Shown here piece after piece: positions 24,001 through 37,800 of a stretch of DNA of 64,000 nt (within the stretch, counting starts at the first letter, position 1; the number at the start of each line of letters is the position of its first letter). The DNA is taken from positions 2,604,001-2,668,000 of the forward strand of contig RQOL01000531.1 in NCBI GenBank assembly GCA_013076295.1, written 5' to 3'. The position numbers and the translations under genes were made by a program. The notes below the pieces were generated by a model. That model worked only from the letters and a program-made list of their open reading frames with translations. It did no database searches and was not told where the DNA came from. This DNA comes from Sanderia malayensis (lineage: Eukaryota; Cnidaria; Scyphozoa; Semaeostomeae; Pelagiidae).

Positions 24001-25788
24001 TTTCTGATACTTGATGGCAACATCTTGCAAAAATACTCGATTCTGAAAGAAAATAAACATCAAGTGATATGATACAGTTATACCATTCTCACAACAGTCA
24101 AACCTGCATAGTTCGAGCTCTACCTTCAAGGAACAATAAAATGAAAATACACATAAAACAAACCTCTATAACGTATCAAACATTTCCATACCTCTCCAGG
24201 GTGTTCGAATCAGCGAGAGCGTACTAAACTATTAACTATTAACTGTTTACTATCCAATTCATAAGGAGAAAATAGATATAAAACTCACCGGCAGAATAAG
24301 GAACTAAGTCATGAGGCAAAAAGACATCTGAACTTAGTTTTTCACCAGGATTCACAGCAACTAAAAATATAAGCATATTTAATACAAGATAAGTATAAAC
24401 ATATTTATGAATGATATTTTCAAATGTAACATTGCAATGCTACTCTCTTTGAGGATAATGCTGAAAAGTAGTTGTAAGACTAAAAGTCGAGGCATTGGCA
24501 ATTAAAAGCATTGCCGAAGTCCAGAAAAATCTATATATTAAAATTCGGAATCAATTAGTTGCCTAAATGGACAACAGTTGAGTTAACAGTTATAGCATAT
24601 AAAGAATGTTAGTATATCATAGCATGTATAGTATGTGTTAGTTATAGTGTGTTATGATATTGTACGTCATGGTAATACCTGAGTAAACAAGCTGATAAAC
24701 GTCATTTATTCCGTTTGCTATCAAATATGCATTGCTTTCTTGGGTTAACAACGACCAAAATTCTCTGCCATGTAGAATCTACAAAAAATAAGTTAGCAAT
24801 GTGTTACTAACAAAGCGTTGTAAAACAAACACAAAACTGGATGTCAATGAGGTCAAACATGAAACAAAATGAAAAGGTCTTCGTTATGGAATGCCTGATG
24901 TTGTCAAGGGTGAAACTCAAAGCATAGTAAAACAAAAAGGGTATTTGCATTTCGCTTTTCTGTAATTATTTGTCAATATTTCATACAAATGTCACAACAG
25001 TCCATCCTCAAAGCCACGGCAATCTCATTCCAGAAAAGTAACAAGTAATGTATAATGCAACTCACCAATGAAAGGCATTCCAAACAAGAGTAGAGATCCA
25101 AATGCATCGAAGTGTAATCTTCTATCGGTGACAAAATACAAATCTAAGAAATAAAATTACAAATTATATCGAAACAATGTAAAATTCATCAAATTTGCTG
25201 TTCAGGATGATTCACAACGAAAATAAATAACTTTCATGTGCATTATAGTTAGAAATAGTGATTTTCGGAGGATTCGGGCTTACTGGAGTTGGGATCAAAA
25301 TTTTCAGGATTTTCATTGCATAACAAATTTGAATAATTGCGAGCTTTAGAAATTAATACCTTGAGAACAAGAAAAGCAAATTCCATGAGCAAACTTAGTT
25401 CTTCTTTACTGAGCTTCCAATGTTTATTACAGTAACAGGCAGGAGAAAGAAAGTCGCGTATACATCTGCAGATAAGCATGCTTCTTGCTCGCCATTTTCT
25501 GTCCTTAGAAAACCTCTGCACCTTGTTGCGGCATAAAACAGCGAAGCTTTGAGGACCAAGAGTCGTAGAATCGTGTTGTTCAGTTGCCATTCCATAGCTT
25601 TCACTTGCTTCGTCTTTCTCGACAAAGCTTACTCTGTTGATCTGTTTGTTGATTAACAAGTCCTTGGTGAAAGATGAGACACTTTCGAGAAGAAATCGCT
25701 TGCAAGTGGTAAGTAGCATCTGATTCTGTTGGGTCTTGGGGCTATCTAGTAGCGTCAATGATTGAGTCAACTCCTAACAAGAAAGTAT

Positions 25789-25821
<33 letters not shown>

Positions 25822-28800
25822 CATATATACAAATATACATCAATTGTGGAGAGCAAAATCATTAAATTTTTCTCACAAAGGAAAAAATAAATTCAATGAT
25901 GAACAATTTTCGTTCCAGGTCCACATTTTTGAACAAATATGGCTGGAGTTTTACCCCACAAAATTGTAAAATTACATAGCACATTCTAGTACCTCTATAT
26001 AAGAACTTTTTCTGTCCATTGATGATTTAATAGCCAGGCAGAGGGACTGGTGTACCAAAGTAAGATTGTTCTGTAAAAATGGAATAAAATAAGTCAATTG
26101 CAAAAACATAAACTACACATGTAATGAACAATCTTCGAAAGAAAGACAAACAAAATGGAGTCAGCATAGCAATCGCCATGTATACCTCTCTGTAAATAAT
26201 TTCACTCATATCCTGTGCATCAAGGGTGTTGAGTAAAACTGCACAACAGTCTATTTCTTCGGGTGATTTCTCGTTTATCCCAGAACAAACATTTCGAATA
26301 AATGATACACACCAATCCTAGAAAACAAATGGTTCAAATTCACTCGCTGTATTGACGTGCCTCAACCTACCTTCTTCACGTATCACTGCTATTTTTCTCT
26401 GCAATATACCGCAGTGGCATGAACAGTAGCTGCGACCAATACCTCCATACCATATTATAAGAGTAGATGAAGAGTTTTTCTCGGTTTGTAAACAGCTTCT
26501 CAATTCTGCAAAACTATTCTCGATTTGCAAAATATTTTCTCAATTTCCAAACTTTTTTCTTGATCTTGAAAATCGTAGCCCAACTTGGTCACCATACCTC
26601 CATAAAATATTGCATGAAAAAATGGCAAATAATGAGATTATATTGGTATTGCCAGCTATCAACATAACTTATCACCTACTTTGTTTGCTATGTATTCATC
26701 CAGGCCAAGATGTACAGTATCCAAAGGGTGTGACAAACTGCGAAGTCGACTTTCAACTTCTTCTTTGCTTTCTTTATTCAATGACCTTTTTATCAAAGTA
26801 TTCAGTCTTGGAAATCTATTGGACAAAACATGTAATTACTTACAGGTAAATTATCCAGCTGCAGAAATTTCTTAGTCATTCAAAGAGAAAATGAGAATTT
26901 TCCTTGCAATAATAGAGCTCGAAAGTAATGCTTAATTTGGCACAGTGAAAATGTTTTTGAAAATGGAGAAAACTGCCCCATTCCAGTGGTCATAAAAAGA
27001 GTACCCATCACAGAGGAAAAATTAGTATGCCATAATGGGTGAAAACAAAACCAATGAAATTTTCATTGACATAATACCTCTTAGCATTTCTTTCATTCGA
27101 ACTAAATTCGAGAAGCTCTTTAGCCATCATATGTTGCTATAGAAAAACGGAATAAAAAATTGATTTTCAAAACATAAATTGGCTCAAAGTCTTGCAACAA
27201 TAGAGCTCCATGCGGTGAAATCATTAAAAACATGAAGTTGTAAAATTATAGAATATATACTTAGAGAATTCGAGAATGTAAACATATTAGTAGACCTTTG
27301 AAGATGTTGATTGGGTATGCTCAAGGCGTCTACAAGCAACTGTCTCCGCGAAACGTGCAATGCCGTGCAGGCGAATTCGCGGTAGTTGTTTGAGAAAGAA
27401 ATGAAGCAACGGACCAGATTGGTTCCTGTGAATCTTTTCCAGTAGACCCAGCAAAGAATTACTTTCAATACACTAGGATTTAAAAAATATCAAAACTTGA
27501 ATCAAATTCATATCAAAAGCAACACAAGAGGGTAAAAAACTTCAAATCCATCACCAAGAGATTCAAATAAAGGAGTACTCATATTAAATCAGGGATTTCT
27601 TTGCAAAGATGATAAAATATTGGCTGTGACTTTTAGGAATCTATTTTGAATTTTGACTCGTTGAAGGGATCTCACCTTGCACTCAGGTGATTGCTTGTCA
27701 CATTTTTGTGCAACGAATTGCAAGAATAACCCACTCAGGTCACTATCTTCAAATATCACACTGCGGATAGAAAGAGGTATGGTAAAATTAGCTTCATAAA
27801 CTCAGCAGAAATACTCAATAAGTAGAGAGTCTCTGTGAAAGATATTGATCGCTTCTGTAGCTGGTCAAATCGTTCTTAGAGCTTCAAAAAAGGCAACAAA
27901 TAAAATAAGATGTCGTATAGGAAGGGACTGTTGTCCCCCCCCCCTTACTAAATTATACCACCGAAATTGTTGACTTGTGGTAAGGAACAATCATAATTAA
28001 GCATATCAGCTTTAAGCTTCACACCAGAAGACATGAGTAGGGAAGAAATAAAAGCATTTGCTAGATGTTGAATAGACGATGCTTAAACTAGTTCGATAAC
28101 TAGGAAAAGTGACCCGGGATTAAATATTGTATTGTTACGATTGGGAAATAATATTGTTACCTCAAAAGTTTAGCAACTGGATATTCTGTAGACATTTGCA
28201 GAAGGTTGTCGAGATTGGTTTCCAGCAAAGAAAATAACAATGAAGCATCTTTATTTGTGTTTAACTGAAATGTAAAATAAGAGTCCAATTTAAAATTTAA
28301 CTTCCATAATTCGCCTACTAAAAACAATAAAAAGGGAAGTCGTTTGGGATTATTAAACCGGTTACGATTATCAAGAGAATTATCGAACATAGTCCCGAAA
28401 ACAGGTGACCGACCAGTATATAAGCGTCCAAGTGTTATACATGTAAATACACGGGGGTGTAGCTCAGTGGTAGAGCGCTCGCTTTGCATGCGAGAGGCCC
28501 GGGGTTCGAAACCCCGCACCTCCAATTTTTGCGCCTATCTTTCACCCTGAAACCATGTTATTATTGACATATGGAGTTTTTCACGGCCAAATATCCCCTT
28601 TTACTCCGTTCAGGCTCACAAAATTACTTTTTCTTGCAAGTTATACCGCAGCGCAGGCCAAATTAGATCAAAGATTGAGATTTTATATATACCAACCAAT
28701 CAGAGCATTGCTAGAATCAACACCTGCCACAAGTTCATCTTTAAATTTGGAATTCTTAGTTAAATTGTCATCGGGGGTGTAGCTCAGTGGTAGAGCGCTC

Positions 28801-31800
28801 GCTTTGCATGCGAGAGGCCCGGGGTTCGAAACCCCGCACCTCCACTTTTTCAACATTTGTTTTTAATTTTTAAATTTTTTTTGGAAACTTAATTTAATCT
28901 TTAATATTAATTTGTACCCCATTTACGTGGCTAATATACAGATCTTCATCATTAATAAATATAAAATTTCTTACCTTATAAAAATCTGCCAAATTTCCAC
29001 AATATATTAGAAATATTCCATTCTGACATATTCTGTTATTCCATTTCGAAATCGTCCCTTTCATATTACTGCCGAAATTTTCCTTTCTGTAAAGGTTTTT
29101 CCACCACTCCTGATCATCATATTCCAGCAATCCCAGCACATGACACCAATAAAGTAAAATTAACGGGTTACTTTCTTTTAATTGCAAGCCTTTTGATGTG
29201 ATTTTATCAATCGTACTGTCATCCATAGATTTCCACGACTTGACATGATTGGAAGCAGCCAATGTGATATCCCTGAATCTGGCTGTGGAAAACAAAACAA
29301 AATGATTTGTTTATTATATTAACCTCATGAAAGCCTTGCACTGGACAATGATAAGTCGAGAATCTATAGGAATGAAAAGATCGTCCAAATTAGCAAGAGA
29401 TTAAGGTTAAGGCACAATAACTTTATCATGAAACAGTATCAAGGTAAGAAACGAAGCGATTCTTACGTGAAGTAAACATTGTCGAGAACATGATGAGAAA
29501 TTGAGAAGTGAGATATTCCAAGTTTGTTAAAAGCATTTTATCACATCTTGTTGAGTTACAATATTTTGCCATTTGTTCGCATGCAATTTTTGTGGCATGA
29601 AAGAAGAAGCATGCGTAAAACTCAGCAGAATCGCATTTCGTAAAACTCTCCATGCAGCAGTTTTGTGAATCGTCGTTTTCTGAAAGTGTTATGATGTGTG
29701 CCGGGCTTTGCTTGCAAATGCCAAGGTGGGAAATACGTGTGATCATTATATCTTCGTTATTTTGGGTGATCAGTATTCTGTGAAGACCAAGAATCATGCA
29801 GAACCATCGCACCGTCTCGGGTAATGTGTCCTGGGAAACAACGTAATTTCAAATGTGGTACAGAAAATATCCAAAGGAATAATCTTTAAGTTGCAAGAGT
29901 TAAAATAAAACACGATTAGCATCAGAAGAATATTTTGACAAATAAAAAAGGAGCAATACTCAACTATTTTAACAGGAGAAAATAATGTTTTCAGAATAAC
30001 ATCCGCAGGTCTGAGTGCAATTGGTGCCAAAGAATCAAAGAGGTTATTCAATACGTTAATGCTTCCTTCGTATTCAAGGTGAATCTGAAAAAGACAAAAA
30101 ACAAAAACTGAAATGTGTATTCACTTCAAACGAATGACAATTCTCCAGTCTATAAAAATATGCGCATCTTATATACATCATATAGTCGTAACTATATACA
30201 GTGAGAATATACATATACATATTATAGAGTAGAAGCAAGAAAGTAGTTCTCTGTTACTCCGAGTTTCATGCTTACGCATTCATATTAAAATAAATGCTTC
30301 ATTATGTAGCATAGAATATACAACGGTCGATATATCGGAAGATTAATGCAAGTTATCAAATTATCAATATGTGTCACATGTTACCTGCAGTTTTGGAAGC
30401 TGTGGAAATACGACATCGACAATTTGTCTTGAATATCGTTTCCACTTCTCATTATCATCTTTGGAGCCTTCTAAAACCATCGTCATCAATTCCAGCACCT
30501 ATAATATCAACAAGTCAATCATCAGCAATAATCAACAAGCATGTAACATGTAACATGAATAAGCGACTTTCCAAAGGGAAAAAGGAAGTAAAGAAGAAGA
30601 TTAATCATCCAAAATGGATCAATAATCAATAATAAAAAAGGATGATACAAGTCAGATCTATTGGGCATTGGTCATACGTACTGCTGGATACTGGGTGAGC
30701 CGCAACAGCATGGCAAAGACGACTTCTCTTTGGGTATCAAGCTCTTTGCCAGAGTCAGCTCTTGCTTGGTTTTTCGAAATGAACAAATCTTGGACAACTG
30801 GTCTCAAAGCTGGAATTGCTGCAACAAATTCAAATTATTGATTAAAAACTTGACAAAAGCAACAATTGCTGTTTATGAAAAACGTTTTGGTTATTGACTT
30901 CAAATGAACTTCAAAACAAAAGAATTTATAAAGGTCTACATGTTTACTGTTGAAGATTATAGCATTGTCATCATTGGCTATCTGGTACAAAAACAAAATT
31001 AATAACGAGGAAAATCTAGTGAATAAGCAGAAACTCGGTGGTCCCCGTAGAAAAAATACTTCCAAAGCACTCCTAGAGTATACCCATGGAAACATTCGTT
31101 AATAATAGACACTCCTTTAGAATGTATTTCGAAATGAAGACAACAACAGATGCACTGAGAACACAGTAATCCAAGGGAATGATAAGCAACGTGAAGGTCT
31201 CACCGTGCGTTGTGGCTGGCTGCCCACAAGCCATTACTCCGTCACAGAGTTGTATAATTTGAGGCATTATGATGATAGCCTTCGCTTGGTTCTTCTTTGG
31301 TTGAAAGCATTCATAAGACAATAAAACGAGAAGCTGGAAGACCTCGGGAATAAACATTGCTGGGTTGCTAAAATAAAATAAGGTGAAAATATATCAAGAT
31401 TGTGATGATTCACATTATGCTTTAAAATCAAAACTATATTGCTTTAAATTTCAACAATAAGAAACTGCTTTTGTGAAAATTAGGCTCTGTTTACCTTCAA
31501 ATTAAAAAGAATATAGCAAATGGTGATTTAGTGGTTAATGATTATTTACTTGTTTTTGTTAAAAATACATGGAGGAGCGGGGATTCGAACCCCGGGCATC
31601 TCGCATGCGAAGCGAGCGCTCTACCACTGAGCTACACCCCCGATATGAGCCGCAAACTGAATAAAAACGTACCTAATTTGGCCAGCTTCAACGAATTCAA
31701 ACTGCTTGAGAATGAACGCAAAGAATATTTGATCCGCATCCAGCAAAGAATAGTTGACTCTTAAGCGTATCAGCTGATCCAAGACATGAATAACTTGGCA

Positions 31801-34800
31801 CTGAATATCCAGACTACTTGTCATTGTGTACGTTTTTAATGCATGAATAACCAGTGGTTCAAACAATCTTATATACGACTGAATTGATGACAGCTGTAAA
31901 AAAAGAACATCATAAACAATAGCAACTGAACCATTCTAGTAAACGCAAAGGTTCCAAGATAGTCTTACAGACCAAACAATCAAAGTAACAAAGATCCAGT
32001 GGTTTAATATGTTGCATAAACAAATTTATAAGAGTACCTTCTCTTTACTGAGTTTAGATGCAGGCTTTTGGGTTACTGACATCTTTCGAAACTTCTTGAA
32101 AAAACTAAGAGCTGACGGCCTAAAAAATATATAAATATATTGCAAACTGATAAACAGTAAATCAAAAAAATCGGAAGAACTATTATGAGATAACAGCCTT
32201 CTAAGTGTTACATCTGATAAAACAAGTTATGAGCCTTGTGAACAGCAAAATGGTAAATACCCCACATGATACTCGTTATGAATAATGCTACCCAACAAAA
32301 CTAGACCAATAAACTGTAAATACTAACCTGTTCTTCTTGGCTAATTCAGAGGCAGTCTCGGTCGGCTGACCAATACGTAGCGATTGCAGTAATCGGTCAA
32401 ATGGCCTCTTGAAAAGGTCTTCATACAATGAACAACATTCAAACGGCTGCTTCTCAAACTTTTCCGTCTTCGAAATGTTTTCAGGAGCAAATGTTGGATC
32501 ACCACGAGTTTCGAACAGATGTTTGGTACTTTCTGGCAGAGTGTAAATTTCAGGCTGACTGGACACATTTGTTCCAAACAAACTTTTCAAAAGCTGCAAA
32601 AAATGGTGGTGAAAAAAATTGAAAAACAAAAAAGGACAAAAAAATTAACAAACATGAGTTAGGATTCGTGAAAAAGGATTCCTCAATTAGAAAAATCGCG
32701 AGACTAGCCCAGATGAGATATCAAACTATAGTAATCAAACCTTGCTTCTTGTATGCATAATTGCAAATAAGTAATGAAACTAATAATCTATTTTGAGAAA
32801 TAGATGGAGGAGCAGGGTTTCGAACCCTGGGCCTCTCGCATGCTAAGCGAGCACTCTACCACTGAGCTACACCCCCGATGAGATAGCAAACTCCAGCAGT
32901 TAAAGCTTATGTAATTTAACGCAACTTCTTGTATGGATAATTGCAAATAAGTATTGAAACTAATCTCAAAATAGATGGAGGAGCAGGGTTTCGAACCCTG
33001 GGCCTCTCGCATGCTAAGCGAGCACTCTACCACTGAGCTACACCCCCGATAAGATAGCAAACTCCAGCAGTTAAAGCTTATGTAATTTAAAGGCATTCCT
33101 TGTATGCATAAGAGCAAATAAACAATGAAACTAATCTCAAAATACATGGAGGAGCAGGGTTTCGAACCCTGGGCCTCTCGCATGCTAAGCGAGCACTCTA
33201 CCACTGAGCTACACCCCCGATAAGATAGCAAACTCCAGCAGTTAAAGCTTATGTAATTTAACGCAACTTCTTGTATGGATAATTGCAAATAAGTAATGAA
33301 ACTAATCTCAAAATAGATGGAGGAGCAGGGTTTCGAACCCTGGGCTTCTCGCATGCTAAGCGAGCACTCTACCACTGAGCTACACCCCCGATAAGATAGC
33401 AAACTCCAGCAGTTAAAGCTTATGTAATTTAACGCAACTTCTTGTATGGATAATTGCAAATAAGTAATGAAACTAATCTCAAAATAGATGGAGGAGCAGG
33501 GTTTCGAACCCTGGGCCCCTCGCATGCAAAGCGAGCACTCTACCACTGAGCTACACCCCCGATGAGATAGCAAACTATAGCAGTCAAAGCTTATGTAATT
33601 TAAAGGCATTTCTTGTATGCATAATTGCAAATAAACAATGAAACTAATCTCAAAATAGATGGAGGTGCAGGGTTTCGAACCCTGGGCCTCTCGCATGCAA
33701 AGCGAGCGCTCTACCACTGAGCTACACCCCCGATAAGATAGCAAACTCTAGCAGTCAAAGCTTATGTATTATAAGGCCATTTCTTGTATGCATAATTGCA
33801 AATAAGTAATGAAACTAATCTCAAAATAGATGGAGGTGCAGGGTTTCGAACCCTGGGCCTCTCGCATGCAAAGCGAGCGCTCTACCACTGAGCTACACCC
33901 CGATGAGATAGCAAACTCTAGCAGTCAAAGCTTATGTATTTTAAGGCCATTTCTTGTATGCATAATTGCAAATAAGTAATGAAACTAATCTCAAAATAGA
34001 TGGAGGTGCAGGGTTTCGAACCTTGGGCCTCTCGCATGCAAAGCGAGCGCTCTACCACTGAGCTACACCCCCGATAAGATAGCAAACTCCAGCAGTTAAA
34101 GCTTATGTAATTTAACGCAACTTCTTGTATGGATAATTGCAAATAAGTAATGAAACTAATCTCAAAATAGATGGAGGAGCAGGGTTTCGAACACTGGGCT
34201 TCTCGCATGCTAAGCGGCACTCTACCACTGAGCTACACCCCGATAAGATAGAAACTCCAGCAGTTAAAGCTTATCTAATTTAACGCAACTTCTTGTATGG
34301 ATAATTGCAAATAAGTAATGAAACTAATCTCAAAATAGATGGAGGAGCAGGGTTTCGAACCCTGGGCCCCTCGCATGCAAAGCGAGCACTCTACCACTGA
34401 GCTACACCCCCGATAAGATAGCAAACTCCAGCAGTTAAAGCTTATGTAATTTAACGCAACTTCTGTATGGATAATTGCAAAAAAGTAATGAAACTAATCT
34501 CAAAATAGATGGAGGAGCAGGGTTTCGAACACTGGCTTCTCGGCATGCTAAGCGAGCACTCTACCACTGAGCTACACCCCTGATAAGATAGCAAACTCCA
34601 GCAGTTAAAGCTTATGTAATTTAAAGGCATTCCTTGTATGCATAAGAGCAAATAAACAATGAAACTAATCTCAAAATAGATGGAGGAGCAGGGTTTCGAA
34701 CCCTGGGCTTCTCGCATGCAAAGCGAGCGCTCTACCACTGAGCTACACCCCCGATAAGATAGCAAACTCCAGCAGTTAAAGCTTATGTAATTTAACGGCA

Positions 34801-37800
34801 TTCCTTGTATGCATAAGAGCAAATAAACAATGAAACAATCTCAAAATAGATGGAGGAGCAGGGTTTCGAACCCTGGCCTCTCGCATGCTAAGCGAGCACT
34901 CTACCACTGAGCTACACCCCGATAGATAGCAAACTCCAGCAGTTAAAGCTTATGTAATTTAAAGGCATTCCTTGTATGCATAAGAGCAAATAAACAATGA
35001 AACTAATCTCAAAATAGATGGAGGAGCAGGGTTTCGAACCCTGGGCTTCTCGCATGCTAAGCGAGCACTCTACCAGTGAGCTACACCCCCGATAAGATAG
35101 CAAACTCCAGCAGTTAAAGCTTATGTAATTAACGCAACTTCTTGTATGGATAATTGCAAATAAGATGAAACTAATCTCAAAATAGATGGAGGAGCAGGGT
35201 TTCGAACCCTGGGCTCTCGCATGCTAAGCGAGCACTCTACCACTGAGCTACACCCCGATAAGATAGCAAACTCCAGCAGTTAAGCTTATGTAATTTAAAG
35301 GCATCCTTGTATGCATAAGAGCAAATAAACAATGAAACTAATCTCAAAATAGATGGAGGTGCAGGGTTCGAACCCTGGGCTCTCGCATGCTAGCGAGCAC
35401 TCTACCACTGAGCTACACCCCGATAGATAGCAAACTCCAGCAGTTAAAGCTTATGTAATTTAACGCAACTTCTTGTATGGATAATTGCAAATAAGTAATG
35501 AAACTAATCTCAAAATAGATGGAGGAGCAGGGTTTCGAACCTGGGCCTCTCGCATGCTAAGCGAGCACTCTACCACTGAGCTACACCCCGATAAGATAGC
35601 AAACTCCAGCAGTTAAGCTTATGTAATTTAAAGGCATTCCTTGTATGCATAAGAGCAAATAAACAATGAAACTAATCTCAAAATAGATGGAGGTGCAGGG
35701 TTTCGAACCCTGGCCTCTCGCATGCTAAGCGAGCACTCTACCAGTGAGCTACACCCCCGATAAGATAGCAAACTCCAGCAGTTAAAGCTTATGTATTTAA
35801 CGCAACTCTTGTATGGATATTGCAAATAAGTAATGAAACTAATCTCAAAATAGATGAGGAGCAGGGTTTCGAACCTGGGCTCTCGCATGCTAAGCGAGCA
35901 CTCTACCACTGAGCTACACCCCCGATAAGATAGCAAACTCCAGCAGTTAAGCTTATGTAATTTAAAGCATTCTTGTATGCATAAGAGCAAATAACAATGA
36001 AACTAATCTCAAAATAGATGGAGGAGCAGGGTTTCGAACCCTGGGCTCTCGCATGCTAAGGGAGCACTCTACCACTGAGCTACACCCCGATAAGATAGCA
36101 AACTCCAGCAGTTAAAGCTATGTAATTTAACGCAACTTCTTGTATGGATAATTGCAAATAAGTAATGAAACTATCTCAAAATAGATGAGGAGCAGGGTTC
36201 GAACCCTGGGCTTCTCGGCCTAAGCGAGCACTCTACACTGAGCTACACCCGATAGATAGCAAACTCCAGCAGTAAAGCTTATGTATTAACGCACTTCTTG
36301 TATGATAATTGCAAATAAATAATGAAACTATCTCAAATAGATGGAGGCAGGGTTCAACCTGGTCTCGCATGCTAGCGAGCACTCTACACTGAGCTACACC
36401 CCTGATAAGATAGCAAACTCCAGCAGTTAAAGCTTACGTAATTTAACGCAACTCTTGTATGGATAATTGCAATAAGTAATGAAACTAATCTCAAAATAGA
36501 TGGAGGAGCAGGGTTCGAACCCTGGGCTCTCGCATGCTAAGCGAGCACTCTACCACTGAGCTACACCCCGATAAGATAGCAACTCCAGCAGTTAAAGTCT
36601 ATGTAATTTAACGCACTTTTGTGGATAATTGCAATAATAATAAACTAATCTCAAAATAGATGAGGCAGGGTTTCGAACCCTGGCCTCGCATGCAAAGCGA
36701 GACTCTACCACTGACTACACCCCGAAGATAGCAACCTATAGCAGTCAACTAGTATTTAAAGGCATTTCTTGTATGCATAATGCAAATAATGAAACTAATT
36801 CAAAATAGATGGAGGTGCAGGGTTTCGAACCCTGGGCCTCCGCATGCAAAGCGGAGCGCTCTACCACTGAGCTACACCCCGATAAGATAGCAAACTCAGC
36901 AGTCAAACTTATGTAATTAAGGCCATTTCTTGTATGCATATTGCAAATAAGTAATGAAACTAATCTCAAATAGATGGAGTGGCAGGGTTTCGAACCCTGG
37001 GCTCTGCATGCAAAGCGAGCGCTCTACACTGAGCTACACCCCGATAAGATAGCAAACTCCAGCAGTTAAAGCTTATGTAATTTAACGCAACTTCTTGTAT
37101 GGATATTGCAAATAAGTAATGAAACTAATCTCAAAATAGATGGAGGAGCAGGTTTCGAACACTGGGCTTCCATATGCTAAGCGAGCACTCTACCACTGAG
37201 CTACACCCCCGATAAGATAGCAAACTCAGCAGTTAAAGCTTATGTAATTTAACGCAACTTCTTGTATGGATAATTGCAAATAAGTAATGAAACTAATCTC
37301 AAATAGATGGAGGAGCAGGGTTTCGAACCCTGGGCTTCTCGCATGCTAAGCGAGCACTCTACCACTGAGCTACACCCCGATAAGATAGCAAACTCCAGCA
37401 GTTAAAGCTTATGTAATTTAACGCAACTCTTGTATGGATAATTGCAAAAAAGTAATGAAACTAATCTCAAAATAGATGGAGGAGCAGGGTTTCGAACCCT
37501 GGTTCTCGCATGCTAGCGAGCACTCTACCACTGAGCTACACCCCCGATAAGATAGCAAACTCCACAGTTAAAGCTTATGTATTTAAAGCATTCCTTGTAT
37601 GCATAAAGCAAATAACAATGAAACTATCTAAATAGATGGAGGAGCAGGGTTTCGAACCCTGGCTTCTCGCATGCAAAGCGAGCCTCTACCACTCAGCTAC
37701 ACCCCGATAAGATAGCAAACTCCAGCAGTTAAAGCTTATGTAATTTAAAGCATTCTTGTATGCATAAGAGCAAATAACAATGAAACTAATCTCAAAATAG

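Larger units (their letters stand above)
18086..32593 (-). other. HTT: HTT exon map, exons 27-63
   Basis: Coding exons: 32593-32328, 32119-32038, 31893-31673, 31367-31204, 30818-30682, 30498-30385, 30084-29965, 29830-29467, 29282-28975, 28264-28161, 27760-27676, 27472-27296, 27136-27078, 26815-26680, 26317-26186, 26070-25993, 25773-25360, 25143-25066, 24778-24679, 24360-24289, 24042-23728, 23448-23357, 23150-22996, 22792-22552, 22191-21955, 21650-21495, 21209-21138, 20956-20841, 20667-20550, 20397-20252, 20162-20095, 19923-19812, 19467-19305, 19177-19095, 18742-18665, 18507-18417, 18217-18086. The exon 52 donor (21495) could be 3 nt earlier without changing frame. Confidence 0.9.

Noticed and set aside
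25284..25359. Longer exon 43 of huntingtin, using a donor at 25284
   Set aside because: It would shift the frame of exon 44. The donor after 25360 keeps phase and matches the family alignment.
32788..33744. A 318-codon minus-strand ORF with repeated [11 protein letters not shown] peptides (and similar ORFs at 33918-40720)
   Set aside because: This is the translation of the tRNA-Ala array. The 171-bp unit is a multiple of 3 and happens to lack stops in this frame. The peptide is the well-known artefact of translating a tRNA-Ala gene.
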